A stretch of 64,000 bases of DNA from Streptococcus oralis (GTDB lineage: Bacteria > Bacillota > Bacilli > Lactobacillales > Streptococcaceae). The translations under genes were made by a program, and so were the position numbers. Below the pieces are notes generated by a model, which saw nothing but the letters and a program-made list of their open reading frames with translations, was not told the origin of the DNA and searched no databases. Of this stretch, positions 7,401-16,289 are shown in pieces. Numbering within the stretch: the stretch's first letter is position 1; every line of letters begins with the position of its first letter. The stretch lies in contig NZ_CP046524.1 of the NCBI RefSeq assembly GCF_021497945.1, positions 1,833,501 to 1,897,500 of the forward strand, in the 5' to 3' direction.

Positions 7401-10367
7401 ATCAATCTTTGGAGAAACTACCTCTGGGAAGGTTCCGGTAGACGGGAACCAAGGACCCTTATAGACAATCTTATTAGTCACCAGATCCTTGTTGTTAATC
7501 CGATAGAACTTCAAAGTCTGAACCTTCGTATCCGCTGCCTCTGTGTTATCTTCATAAACATACTTGATGGTCTCTGTGACTGTCTTTGTTTCTTGAACTG
7601 CAGCTCCCTTATGATGTAGATGAACTTCAAAGGTTTGAAGATTTTCATTATAGGTTACACCAGTTGCTGGATAATTATCTGAAACGAGTCCATAATTTCG
7701 ATCAGTATACGTCTTAATGGTTTCAGCTGTTCGATAAGGATCAGTCTGCCCATAAAAACCATTCAAATCCTTCGTTTCAAGCGTTTCCCCTGTTGTGTCA
7801 TCAATGTAAGTGACCTTTGCACTAGCTGGATTAGCCGTATAAACGACTGTCTTTTCGATATTGTCACTGTTAGCCGTAATATTGTCAACTGCTGGAACCT
7901 CCGCTAAATCTGGAGTGTAACCTTTGATTGTTGGTGATGTTACGGCCGCAAAACTTGTTCCATTTTCCGCTGTCCAATCACCAGTTGTAACATTTGTAAC
8001 AAGGTCAGTTGTTGCTGTTCTGGTGAATTTTAAGCTGCTAGTGTGGTCTGGAGCTGCTGGTGCACCGCCCTCGTATGTATAATGGATAGTTTCCTTAACC
8101 GTCTTTTCTTCTGTTACTGAAGTCTTTTTGTGTTTCAAATGAACTTCAAAGGTTTGAAGGGTTTCATTATAGGTTACACCATTTGTTGGATAATTGTCTG
8201 AAACAAGTTCATAATTTTGATCGGTATACGTCTTAATGGTTTCAGCTGTTCGATAAGGATCAGTCTGCCCATAAAAACCATTCAAATCCTTCGTTTCAAG
8301 AACTTTTCCTCCGTTAGTATCATCGTCAATATACGTAACTTTGGCACTAGATTTTTTGGCTGAATAGACATAATAAAATTCTTGGTCGTTGCTAGTGAAT
8401 GGAATTTGTTTAGTAGTCTTTAACTGTGTACCATACGACGCGATTGCTGTATCAGCTGTTACAAGTGTGTAGCCTGTAATTGTTTTTGGATTAGCGTTAT
8501 AATCAGGGGTTGGAGTGGCAGTTCCTCCTGCTGGATAACCATATTTATAGTCCTGAGTTTCAATTTCCTTGCCGTTTGTATCGACATAGTGTATTGTAAT
8601 CTTCTTCTGACCTTCAGCACGCGCAACGGATGGGGTTGTTGTGGCAGAAATCGTTTCTTCTTTAAGCTTAGTTACATTACCATTGTCATCAACGTTATAA
8701 CTATAACTTCTTGACTCATTCGTTATAGTATTCTTAATTGAGGAATCTGCAAAAGTAATTCGTGTTGAATGCCCAGTTCCTTGAATGACACTAGCATCCT
8801 TTAAAATAGCACTAACTTTTTTATTGACTTCTTCTGTTCTGTTGATTTCCTGATATTGATCGCCCATTTGAGCATAGTCGTCAGTTGGCCAAATATCATG
8901 ATAGGTAGTAGCACCATTTCCTGTCATTTTTCCTAAATTAATAGCAACTGTGTAGGTCCCATCTCCATTATCAATAACAACTGAAGAATTTTTGCCTGCT
9001 TGCTTTAATGCTTTAAGAATAGTATCATTTGTTGAATTTGCAGGTAGATTTATTAACTTATTATCTGGATCTGAATTGATGCTAATAGAAGTTGAAGTAT
9101 CTCCTTTAACAAGATATTTTCCATCCTCACTAATTGCTAAAGTAGAAGTATATCTTTTAAGGTCTGGTTTGATACTAACAATTTTTGACCCATTACCTGG
9201 TTTTATACGATGGACAGAAATGATATCACCATTTGGAATTCCTGTTTGTCCAGGGTTGGTACCATCGCTTGACAATAAATTATTATAATAATTTGCATCC
9301 CCAGTTGAAGTGCCTATTTTTATTGAATTTGCTCTATCGCTACTTGCACTATTATAAACAGCAAAAGGCGCCTGTGCTTTCTCAAATGTTCTTGGTGTTG
9401 GTTTAAAAGTAAACTTATTGCCATTTATTTCTAAAATAATATTTTCATAACTTGATTTTGCTGTAAATTTCCCAATAGTCGCTGCTTTTTGAGTGACCGA
9501 TACCGTCTTTTCAGTATTTTGAGGCATATCTTGGAAGCTTTGGTCTAAGGTGATTTCATAGGCAAGATTATTGGGGTCAGAATGCACAAATTTAATTGTT
9601 CCAACACCATCTATCCGTTCTGCTGTTCCAGAACCAAGATTTGAATAATAGGCACCATAGGCATTATTTGTTAATTTAACTGGAATACGGAGAACATCAC
9701 CTTTTTTCAGCGTCCCATCTTGTGTTATTTTAAAGTCCATTTGAACCTTGTCAAAGGGAACTTCTTGAGCAGGCAAAGGTTTTGTATCACCTGAACGCAT
9801 AACAGTTCCATCTTTAGTCGTAACCGTTACTGAAAAATTCGAGATTTGAGTTGGGTTTTGTTGCAAACTTCTGCGCGTACGTACCGGAGCAGTCGAACGA
9901 GGAGTAGCTGCTGTTTGCCCATCAGTAGACTTTTCAACCAGCTTAGACTCAACAGGTGCTGGAGTTTCTTTTACGACTGCTGTCGAGTTTGAAGGAGCTA
10001 CGGATTTTTTGTCTGCTCCTTCCACTTCAGGGGCAGTTTTTGAAACTGACACTTTCTTTTCTGCTTGTTCAACAGTTGGTGCTGGACTAGTAGCTTTTTC
10101 TGTTTCCTTAACTTCTGTGGCTGAAGATACTTTCTCTGACTCCACCACTGCTGATTGATCACTATTATTTTCTGATTTCACATCAGTTGTCGAGCTAGTC
10201 TCTACTAGACTGCTCAGATTGTTGTTTTCATCTGCTTGTACAGTTGGTGTGCCAAGCGCTACTCCATATATCGCCAAGCTAGCGATTGCAATCGAAACAA
10301 GTCCAACATTTTTCTTTCTTAGAGAAAATTTTTCATGTCTTCCCTTGTAAATTTTAAAACTCTTCAC
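4416..10367 (-). CDS. Giant LPXTG-anchored surface protein with MucBP/B2 repeats
   Basis: A 1983-residue sortase substrate and likely mucin- or glycan-binding adhesin. The start is GTG at 10367, nine bases after AAAGGA. Order: a YSIRK-variant signal (FSLRKKNVGLVSIAIASL) cleaved near VQADE at about 45; a Ser/Thr/Val-rich spacer to about 165; a non-repetitive adhesin-like region (about 170-595); seven modules of about 170-180 residues, each a MucBP-type unit (KVTY.I.D.T) plus a B2-type unit (Y.YE or YHGAGGQ); a short Pro-rich stretch; and LPRTG, a hydrophobic segment and a KKEDE tail. Neighbouring modules are nearly identical in DNA. It lies beside the N-glycan glycosidase cluster, so it may hold the cell on the glycoproteins that feed it. 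The ligand is inferred. Confidence 0.93.
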   Translation of the reverse strand: MKSFKIYKGRHEKFSLRKKNVGLVSIAIASLAIYGVALGTPTVQADENNNLSSLVETSSTTDVKSENNSDQSAVVESEKVSSATEVKETEKATSPAPTVEQAEKKVSVSKTAPEVEGADKKSVAPSNSTAVVKETPAPVESKLVEKSTDGQTAATPRSTAPVRTRRSLQQNPTQISNFSVTVTTKDGTVMRSGDTKPLPAQEVPFDKVQMDFKITQDGTLKKGDVLRIPVKLTNNAYGAYYSNLGSGTAERIDGVGTIKFVHSDPNNLAYEITLDQSFQDMPQNTEKTVSVTQKAATIGKFTAKSSYENIILEINGNKFTFKPTPRTFEKAQAPFAVYNSASSDRANSIKIGTSTGDANYYNNLLSSDGTNPGQTGIPNGDIISVHRIKPGNGSKIVSIKPDLKRYTSTLAISEDGKYLVKGDTSTSISINSDPDNKLINLPANSTNDTILKALKQAGKNSSVVIDNGDGTYTVAINLGKMTGNGATTYHDIWPTDDYAQMGDQYQEINRTEEVNKKVSAILKDASVIQGTGHSTRITFADSSIKNTITNESRSYSYNVDDNGNVTKLKEETISATTTPSVARAEGQKKITIHYVDTNGKEIETQDYKYGYPAGGTATPTPDYNANPKTITGYTLVTADTAIASYGTQLKTTKQIPFTSNDQEFYYVYSAKKSSAKVTYIDDDTNGGKVLETKDLNGFYGQTDPYRTAETIKTYTDQNYELVSDNYPTNGVTYNETLQTFEVHLKHKKTSVTEEKTVKETIHYTYEGGAPAAPDHTSSLKFTRTATTDLVTNVTTGDWTAENGTSFAAVTSPTIKGYTPDLAEVPAVDNITANSDNIEKTVVYTANPASAKVTYIDDTTGETLETKDLNGFYGQTDPYRTAETIKTYTDRNYGLVSDNYPATGVTYNENLQTFEVHLHHKGAAVQETKTVTETIKYVYEDNTEAADTKVQTLKFYRINNKDLVTNKIVYKGPWFPSTGTFPEVVSPKIDGYTPDKATVAAVEQITGDSADIEETVTYKADKQKVTYTIIDDTAQKTLKDKEVLTSGGSDTPLPDSAREKYDLMVNAYLAQGYELVSKDQLPAKFDLDSSHDQNVVVHLKHGTTDIQESKDVNLTVRYHGAGGQTPADHVQTATWTRTVTKDKITGTEVSATAWTSDKANYDAVPSPMIPGYSVDVETVPSEAVTQENIVKDVYYTIQTQKVTYTVVDETTGQTLENQVELTTGESGAALPAAAQTKYDTVVAGYLTQGYEVASKDELPAQFDTDSSVDQNVVIRLKHKVSTSTETKTVTQTINYLYEDDNTPAAPEKKTTLTFSREMKTDEVTKTTTQGAWTPSVGTFPEVVSPTVDGYTPDKAKVDAENVTADQADIKVTVKYKADKQKVTYTIIDDTTNTTLEYKKELTSGNSDTPLPNGTEAKYDSIVDAYLAQGYELVSKDQLPAKFDLDSSYDQNVVVHVKHKVSTSTETKTVTQTINYVYEDDNTPAAPEKKTTLTFTREVKTDEVTKDVTPGAWAPSTGTFPEVVSPTVDGYTPDKAKVDAENVTADQADIKVTVKYKADKQKVTYTIIDDTTNTTLEDKQELTSGNSDTPLPNGTEAKYDSIVDAYLAQGYELVSKDQLPAKFDLDSSYDQNVVVHVKHGTSSSQENKAVTMTVRYHGAGGQTPADKVQTATWTRTVTTDKVTGSVVNTTDWTSDKANYDAVPSPVIPGYTVDVATVPSEVVTQENIVKNVHYTAQNTAQTQKVTYTVVDETTGQTLEKQVELTNGESGTALPAAAQTKYETVIASYLAQGYEVVSKDELPAQFDTDSSVDQNVVIRLKHKTVSVEETKQVSMTVRYHGAGGQTPADKVQTATWTRTVTTDKVTGSVVSTTDWTSDKANYDAVPSPVIPGYTVDVATVPSEVVTQENIVKDVHYTTIPVAPEVPHTPDTPVKPGAPTTPFTPERPAPTLPRTGESQVGSSLATLTGLGLLLSVLGLAGRQKKEDE
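5213..6366 (-). repeat. Near-identical tandem DNA repeats in the surface protein gene
   Basis: The block at 5471-5635 recurs without visible differences at 6011-6175, and 5701-5822 recurs at 6241-6362, both with a 540-bp offset. The block at 5204-5420 recurs at 4661-4880 with a 543-bp offset and few changes. This indicates recent duplication or gene conversion of whole modules. Confidence 0.85.
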
Positions 10368-10456
10368 TTTCTATATTCCTTTCTAAGTTTGACATATGAT
10401 TATTTTATTAGAGATAGACTTTTACAACCTCTACGCATAGGAAACCTCTGCTCTAT

Positions 10457-10485
10457 ATTATACATTTTACTCCTTGATAATTCAA
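10457..10485 (-). promoter_or_regulatory. Promoter of the giant surface protein gene
   Basis: On the minus strand TTGAAT (10485-10480) and a perfect TATAAT (10462-10457) are 17 bases apart, leaving an untranslated leader of about 80 bases before the GTG start. The rest of 10490-10630 is AT-rich without a recognised feature. Confidence 0.75.
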
Positions 10486-10631
10486 CTGATGCAGTTAAAA
10501 TCTACCCACCTAATTTAATAAAAATCTTGATTCATATAGCTTTTAAGCACATGTATTGCTGAATATGTTATTCTATCAAATATCCCCTACTTTCTATATT
10601 TTATCTATTTTTAAATATTATATTTAAGCAA

Positions 10632-10661
10632 AAACATCTTCTTTTTATAAAGAAGATGTTT
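10632..10661 (-). terminator. Terminator of the GH125-GH38-ROK-GH20 operon
   Basis: A 12-bp perfect stem AAACATCTTCTT / AAGAAGATGTTT with a 6-base loop, just downstream of the GH20 stop codon. Confidence 0.8.
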
Positions 10662-10676
10662 GTCAATATTCTACTC

Positions 10677-12557
10677 CTAAGTCGTATAAATCGTCGATGC
10701 TGTCGCAATGGTGTGCCACTGGTTAGCTGTAGTTGCTGCGAAATCCTTGTCTGCGTAGAAGTCAGTAAATGGTAGGATTTCAACTTCTAGCTCGTCGATG
10801 CGGTCAATCTGTCCTTCCAGATAAGCCTCGATGCGGCTTTCTGCGCGTTTGATGCGTTGCAAGAGTCCGCCCATACGGATATCGACCGTATCCAAACCAA
10901 AGACCTTGTTTTCTTTCAGCCATTGGTGGCTAAAGAGGGCATGGAAGTGTTCGATTTGGCTTCTAAGTTTTGGTAATTCTTGTCTTGCGATTTCTTTCAG
11001 ACTTTCTTTATCACCCGCCTGGTAGGCCTGACGAATGCATCGTCCCACATCCACTTTACTGCTTAAAATCTGGTTCAACTGAGCCTGAGTTTCAAAGAGA
11101 TAGGCATAATTCCCAGCTTTTTCTTTAATGTCAGTAAGCGTCTCAGCAGCCTGAGCGAAGTGCGGTTTGTCCTGTTCAGGTGTCATGTGCTGATCAAGGA
11201 TCGGACAGAGAACATCCTGATAAAAGACATAGCGGTTGGGATTGATACCGCTGAGATTGCCTGGTAGGTCTGGCAAGAGATTGGCTAGGTCAATCTGCAT
11301 GAAATCCTCAACTGATAGACCTGTATTGGTCTTGAAATGTGCAGACAAACGGTCTAGGTCATTGCGGTAGCAGAGTTCTGCCCAGATTTGCAAACTTGGT
11401 AGGATAGAAAACTGGGCTGTCTCGCCACCATTGTCCCCCCAACCAGTTACGATGACTTCTTTGATCTGATTAGCACGACAGGCTTTATTGGCCTCTATAG
11501 CCACTAGACGGCTGAAATGGTTGTGAGGCGTAAAACCAATCCACTTCCAAGCACCACCTGCAAAGGCGATATCTTGACTAATCTTATGGTGATTGCGGAA
11601 GTTACGGTTGTATTTTTCTTCGCTGTCTTGGTAATAATCCCAGTAAACCAAGGTTACACGATCTTTAAGACGGTCTAGGTAGACACGAGTTTCCTCTGGA
11701 ATCTCCACGTCACGGTCGTACTGACCATCAGCTGACATGAGCTTAAAGAACATATCACTCCACATTTGGCAGTGGAAACCATACTTGTCTGCAATATCCA
11801 GCACGCGCTCCAAGTGTTGACACATGAGGAGACTGCGGTCTACAACGCCGTTCAAGATAAGGTAGCGTCCCAAGCCAACCAAGTGGGCTTCGTCCATGCC
11901 GATATTGACCTTGCGAGTTTGTAGTTTAGATAGCGTCGCAAACATGCCATCAATCAAATCATAAACCTTTTCTTCGCCAATAAGGAGAATGTCCTCTACA
12001 TCACGGAGTTCCTGCACTTCCTTAACACCCCATTTGACGAAGGCCGACAAGTGGGCCAGGGTCTGGATACAAGGCACAAAGGTCATATCAAACTGCTGGG
12101 CATAGACTTCGATTTCCTGCAACTCTTCAGCTGAATAGGCGCCACGGAAGTAACCAAAATAAGGCTGCCCCTCAATCTGGTAGGTGTCTTCCATATAAAG
12201 CTCAAAGGTTGAGTAGCCCATGAGAGCCAAGACCTCAATCATCTGCTTGGCAAAAGCGACATTCAGCACCGCATTTCGGGAACAGTCTGCCATGTAGGCT
12301 AAATCTTCATAAGCCGCCTGCTCCTCAATCGCTACCTTATCACCTTCTCCTAGAGCTGTTGCCAACAAGGACAAGGCGCGGTAGAGTTGATGGGGTTTGC
12401 GATAAGTCAGGTGATAGTGTCCACCCTCACCCTTGAGAGAGATAGAGGCTTGGTCAGACTGAGTGACTGTTACCTCCACATCTGGTAAAGAAATATGCTT
12501 TGTCAGCAAGTCGATTGCCTGAGTTTGTTTGGGACTAAGTCCTGTAAATGTTACCAC
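10677..12557 (-). CDS. Cytoplasmic beta-N-acetylhexosaminidase, GH20 (GH20C type)
   Basis: Exo-acting hexosaminidase of 626 residues that removes terminal beta-linked GlcNAc or GalNAc. The start is GTG at 12557 (product M-V-T-F-T-G-L-S-P), seven bases after GGAGG that lies inside the end of the ROK gene. The two frames overlap by 7 bases, so translation is coupled. A longer upstream frame has no ribosome-binding site. The GH20 Asp-Glu pair is visible in [11 protein letters not shown]. There is no signal peptide, so it acts on imported sugars. It closely resembles the pneumococcal intracellular GH20C. It is the last gene of the operon, followed by a terminator at 10632-10661. Confidence 0.93.
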   Translation of the reverse strand: MVTFTGLSPKQTQAIDLLTKHISLPDVEVTVTQSDQASISLKGEGGHYHLTYRKPHQLYRALSLLATALGEGDKVAIEEQAAYEDLAYMADCSRNAVLNVAFAKQMIEVLALMGYSTFELYMEDTYQIEGQPYFGYFRGAYSAEELQEIEVYAQQFDMTFVPCIQTLAHLSAFVKWGVKEVQELRDVEDILLIGEEKVYDLIDGMFATLSKLQTRKVNIGMDEAHLVGLGRYLILNGVVDRSLLMCQHLERVLDIADKYGFHCQMWSDMFFKLMSADGQYDRDVEIPEETRVYLDRLKDRVTLVYWDYYQDSEEKYNRNFRNHHKISQDIAFAGGAWKWIGFTPHNHFSRLVAIEANKACRANQIKEVIVTGWGDNGGETAQFSILPSLQIWAELCYRNDLDRLSAHFKTNTGLSVEDFMQIDLANLLPDLPGNLSGINPNRYVFYQDVLCPILDQHMTPEQDKPHFAQAAETLTDIKEKAGNYAYLFETQAQLNQILSSKVDVGRCIRQAYQAGDKESLKEIARQELPKLRSQIEHFHALFSHQWLKENKVFGLDTVDIRMGGLLQRIKRAESRIEAYLEGQIDRIDELEVEILPFTDFYADKDFAATTANQWHTIATASTIYTT

Positions 12558-13420
12558 TGATTTTCCTCCTGTAGCCAGTTGACAAGGGCACCGTAGAGAT
12601 TGGCATCTGCATGATAGGTGCAAGCTTGGATAACAGGTGCGACCGTGTATTCTTCGTAGGTTTCGACAAAGTTATCGACAGCCTTCTTGACACCTTGGAT
12701 AAAGTCTGGGTTCTGACTGATGGAGCCTCCCAGACTAATGACATCTGGGTCGATGAGATACTGAATATTGAGCAAGCCTTGAGCCAAATTACGGTTCATG
12801 CGCAAAATAGCTTCTTGACAAAGAGCATTGCCTGCTACGGCCTCTTGGTAAATCTTGCGACCGTCCCAGTCAGTTTGACCAGATTTCTCAATTACGTAGC
12901 GCACCATATTTCCAGTTGACGCTAGTTGCGACCAGTTGTTGAGTTTTTCAGCAGGTGCAATAGTTGTCATGTAGCCAAACTCTCCCCCCAAGCCGTGGCG
13001 ACCTCGGTGAAGCTTGCCATTGATAATCATAGCTCCGCCAATTCCTGTCCCAATCACGACACAGGCTGCATTTTCAATCTCTGGGTGAGCCAGCAGTTCA
13101 CTAAGTCCAACACAGTTGGCATCATTTTCTAGATGGACAGGTAGCTGATGATGAGCAAGCGTCTCATACCAAGAAAAGCCATGGATGTAAGGCACAGCAC
13201 TGATTCCCTCAATGACACCTGTTTCTTGATTGACCGCGCCTGGAACGCTCATGGCAATGCCCTTATAATCTTTCTCCGACAGACGTTGGTCTAGCCATGC
13301 CAGTAAATCTTCTAGGGTTTCTGGTGTCGGTGTACTTGTCTTATCTAGTATCTTTCCATCAGGAGTCAGACTGGCAAACTTAATCCCAGTCCCTCCAATA
13401 TCAATGGTTGCAATCGTCAT
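12551..13420 (-). CDS. ROK-family sugar kinase
   Basis: 289 residues beginning [14 protein letters not shown], where the phosphate-binding loop lies right at the N-terminus. It has no N-terminal winged helix, so it should be a kinase rather than a ROK repressor. [16 protein letters not shown] and [12 protein letters not shown] are visible; the cysteine cluster that binds zinc in many ROK kinases is absent. An in-frame extension to 13504 lacks a ribosome-binding site and would cross a terminator hairpin, so the ATG at 13420 (after GGTGA) is used. It likely phosphorylates a hexose freed by the neighbouring glycosidases, such as mannose or GlcNAc; the substrate is inferred. Confidence 0.9.
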   Translation of the reverse strand: MTIATIDIGGTGIKFASLTPDGKILDKTSTPTPETLEDLLAWLDQRLSEKDYKGIAMSVPGAVNQETGVIEGISAVPYIHGFSWYETLAHHQLPVHLENDANCVGLSELLAHPEIENAACVVIGTGIGGAMIINGKLHRGRHGLGGEFGYMTTIAPAEKLNNWSQLASTGNMVRYVIEKSGQTDWDGRKIYQEAVAGNALCQEAILRMNRNLAQGLLNIQYLIDPDVISLGGSISQNPDFIQGVKKAVDNFVETYEEYTVAPVIQACTYHADANLYGALVNWLQEENQW

Positions 13421-13429
13421 ATTTTCACC

Positions 13430-13472
13430 AAAAAAGGGGCGAATCAGTAGTTTATTCTTACTCTTTCGCCCC
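13430..13472 (-). terminator. Terminator-like hairpin inside the glycosidase operon
   Basis: On the minus strand GGGGCGAA (13472-13465) pairs perfectly with TTCGCCCC (13443-13436) and is followed by six T. It sits between the GH38 and ROK genes, about 10 bases before the ROK start, so it probably lowers or regulates expression of ROK and GH20. A strong AAAGGAGG at its 5' foot has no start codon behind it. Confidence 0.7.
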
Positions 13473-13553
13473 TCCTTTCTTTTGTTATTTACTTCGTTTG
13501 ACATTCTGCTGAATGAAAGATCAATCTCTCACTCTAGATAAGATTCAACTCTC

Positions 13554-16199
13554 TTAAATGTCTTCTTTTTTGATCAATTCTGTGCGAATCTCTTGTGGTG
13601 CTAAAAGTCCTGAATGAACTGGATATGGTCGCTCAAGCAAGTCCAAAATGGTTTGTTGGTGTTCTGATATACGCACATTTTCTTGACTCATATTGTAGTA
13701 ACGGAGGACATATCCTTCTTCATTTTCCGCCACTTTAAAGGCTGTCGGGCAGACTTGCGGCAAGCTGAGCACCGCATGACTCAAGAGGCTACCAGTCGCA
13801 GCAACACTTCCTTCTTGTTTAGCAACTTGAAGACTAGTGAATGGTGTTTGGAAGGCTTTGGCACGACGGAAGGCTGAGAAGCGTTCTTGTGCTTGGTGGC
13901 ATTCGAGAGCAAACTCGACTTCAAACTCACGCAAGCACTGAGCTTCTGGTGTTGGGAAGTAACCCCAGTCACCTAGCTCACCTGATGCACGCAAAATGGT
14001 CACTGCAATGGTGTCGTCTCCAAGGATTTCATACTCGTGCAATCCTTTATTAGCCACTGTCACCCCTTTTTCATCATCATACAGACTGACAAAGGCTTGT
14101 TGGTGTTGAGGATTTTCAGGATTTTCCCATGAAGCCGCTGGTTTGTTTGGTCTTGTCACCACCTCATAGATGCTTTCAGAGTCATTGCTTGGACGCGTGT
14201 TATGAGTCTTGACCAAGAGACGGATACGGTGGTCCTTGGCGGTGTTGGTAAAGCGAGTCTTGAAGCGGATTTGTGGATTGTCAACAAAGACGGTCATCTC
14301 TGTTTTCATAGGAAGGGTTGTCCATTCTTCTGAGCGCCCAGCTTCACGCGTCATAAACTCGATGATGCCTCTTTGTTCTGCATCCAATTTTTCGTCTGCA
14401 CTCACTGGAATTGTCAATTCATGCTTGAGCAAAACCTTGACAAAACGAGCTGTATTTTCCAAGACCTCATAGCCTTTTAGCTCGGCGTAGATAGGCTCTG
14501 TTCCTTTTGGTTGGAAGTAAATATACTCATTTCCAATGTCACCACGGTCTTCAAAGCGAATAACATCTTCATAAGCTTCATGAGTTGTCTTGTCGTAGAC
14601 CGTGATATTGTCATCCACACTGACCGTTACAAATGGCGTATCAATCACTCCATTTTGGTAAATACCGTCACGGTGTTCTTGTTCTCCTTCGAGCAATTGG
14701 AAGGTTGTCCAAGAAAGTGGTGCCAGATGAACAGGTACTGTCACGCGCACTTGTCGAGCGATACGAGCCTGACGGAACTTGTCTTTTGGTAAATCATACT
14801 CAAAATTAGCTCCCAGATCTTCGATTTTCGCTTCCACAGCGTGTCCTTCCAAGTCTTCGACACGGTAGTTTGGCAAGGTCAAAGCTGCCATCTTCTTATA
14901 GCCTTCTGTTGGGTGCAATTCCTTGAAATCACAAGTCGCCACATCAATCACTGTGCTGACTGTATCAACCTTGTCATGCAAGCCTGTGTTAATGACGGTA
15001 AAGAGATAGTCGCTTTGGGCTTCATGAGTTGCGATTTTGCCCTTCCATTCGTTGAGAAGATTGGTCTTAACGAAATTTCCAACTTGGTTGACCTTGGCAA
15101 AACGTGTTTCCATCTCACGGTGAACTTCGTCAATACTGCATCCACAGATACTATCATGGGGCGCATTTTGTAGAAGGACTTTCCAAGCATAGGTCAACTG
15201 GTCCTTGTGGTTGTGGCCACCAGTGATGACGGTCAATGGCTCCACTACTTGCTCTAGGAGGTTGCTATTTTCTTGGAAGGCTTGTTTGAGGTAAATGCGT
15301 GATGAAGAAGTGTTGGCAAGTGTGTACCAGCCATCTGTTTCCTGACTTGTCAACTCACCTGTAACCGTAGATAGTTGCTCAGGTAGAGCACTTTCTACTG
15401 CATGGACATAGTCGTCAAATGAACTATGCACAAAGGTCACATCTGGGAAGAGTTCATTAGCCACACGAATGGCTTCACTCAGATTGCGCTGTACAGGCTG
15501 GTGGTCACATCCGTTCATCATCAACCATTGGTTGGTCGAAGCGTAGTCACGCACGTCTGACAATTTTTGTTTCCAGAAAGTTAGGGCCTCGTCCTTATCA
15601 ACTGGGATTTCATTCCCGTTACTGTACCAGTTGGCAAAGAGGATACCGAGGACGCGGCTTCCGTCCGCACCCTGCCAGTACATTTCTGAAAACTGGGAAG
15701 TAAACTGCTCATCTTCGAGAACTTGGTTGTCAAATCCAATCGGCTTGACACCACGCCCAAAGGCTGCTACATGAATGCCTGATTTTTGAAGGATTTGAGG
15801 CGCTTGTCCCATATTTCCAAAGGTATCTGGGAAGTAACCAATCTGAGTGGATTTGCCCCATTTTGCACATTCAGCTTGACCAATCAAGGTATTGCGGACG
15901 TTGGCTTCACTTGAAATCAAGTAATCATCCTGCAAGATGTAAAAGGGACCAATTTTGAGTTTGCCTTGGTCGATGTAACCTTGGACTTTGTCGCGATTTT
16001 CAGGGCGAATTTCCAAATAGTCATCGAGGACAATGGTTTGTCCATCTAAGTGGAAACTCTTGAACTCAGGGTCATTTTCAAAGAGATCAAAGAGATTGTC
16101 AAACAATTCCACCAACTGCATACGGTGGCTTTCAAAAGGCAAGTACCACTCACGGTCCCAGTGACTATGTGAGATAATATGTACAACAACATTTTCCAT
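13554..16199 (-). CDS. Cytoplasmic alpha-mannosidase, GH38
   Basis: 881-residue retaining alpha-mannosidase. The ATG at 16199 (MENVVVHIISHSHWD) follows GAGG by nine bases; an upstream in-frame ATG at 16214 lacks such a site. The metal-binding HSHWDREW is at residues 10-17, the nucleophile region is GYFPDTFGNMGQ near residue 128, and a further metal-site segment GGHNHKDQ lies near residue 327. The beta-rich C-terminal half is of typical length. There is no signal peptide. It trims alpha-1,3 or similar mannose branches from imported N-glycan fragments, between GH125 (upstream) and ROK/GH20 (downstream) in one operon. It closely matches the pneumococcal homologue. Confidence 0.93.
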   Translation of the reverse strand: MENVVVHIISHSHWDREWYLPFESHRMQLVELFDNLFDLFENDPEFKSFHLDGQTIVLDDYLEIRPENRDKVQGYIDQGKLKIGPFYILQDDYLISSEANVRNTLIGQAECAKWGKSTQIGYFPDTFGNMGQAPQILQKSGIHVAAFGRGVKPIGFDNQVLEDEQFTSQFSEMYWQGADGSRVLGILFANWYSNGNEIPVDKDEALTFWKQKLSDVRDYASTNQWLMMNGCDHQPVQRNLSEAIRVANELFPDVTFVHSSFDDYVHAVESALPEQLSTVTGELTSQETDGWYTLANTSSSRIYLKQAFQENSNLLEQVVEPLTVITGGHNHKDQLTYAWKVLLQNAPHDSICGCSIDEVHREMETRFAKVNQVGNFVKTNLLNEWKGKIATHEAQSDYLFTVINTGLHDKVDTVSTVIDVATCDFKELHPTEGYKKMAALTLPNYRVEDLEGHAVEAKIEDLGANFEYDLPKDKFRQARIARQVRVTVPVHLAPLSWTTFQLLEGEQEHRDGIYQNGVIDTPFVTVSVDDNITVYDKTTHEAYEDVIRFEDRGDIGNEYIYFQPKGTEPIYAELKGYEVLENTARFVKVLLKHELTIPVSADEKLDAEQRGIIEFMTREAGRSEEWTTLPMKTEMTVFVDNPQIRFKTRFTNTAKDHRIRLLVKTHNTRPSNDSESIYEVVTRPNKPAASWENPENPQHQQAFVSLYDDEKGVTVANKGLHEYEILGDDTIAVTILRASGELGDWGYFPTPEAQCLREFEVEFALECHQAQERFSAFRRAKAFQTPFTSLQVAKQEGSVAATGSLLSHAVLSLPQVCPTAFKVAENEEGYVLRYYNMSQENVRISEHQQTILDLLERPYPVHSGLLAPQEIRTELIKKEDI

Positions 16200-16218
16200 G
16201 AAGTAAAACCTCATTCTA

Positions 16219-16247
16219 AATTTAAATTTTAACGTTTTAAATGTAAA
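16219..16247 (-). promoter_or_regulatory. Possible internal promoter with cre-like spacer
   Basis: Upstream of the GH38 gene, TTTACA (16247-16242) and TAAATT (16224-16219) are 17 bases apart on the minus strand. The spacer holds TTAAAACGTTAAAA, which matches the cre consensus with two mismatches. Confidence 0.35.
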
Positions 16248-16289
16248 GGTGTGATTCTGACACGAATCGGTGAAACTAAAGTGAGCTCC

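Noticed and set aside
4676..9288. Several plus-strand frames opposite the giant surface protein
   Set aside because: They recur with the repeated modules, lack ribosome-binding sites and do not resemble proteins.
12535..12744. Upstream extension of GH20 and a further frame overlapping the ROK gene
   Set aside because: The GTG at 12557 has a perfect site and matches the known GH20C start; the longer frames lie on ROK coding sequence.
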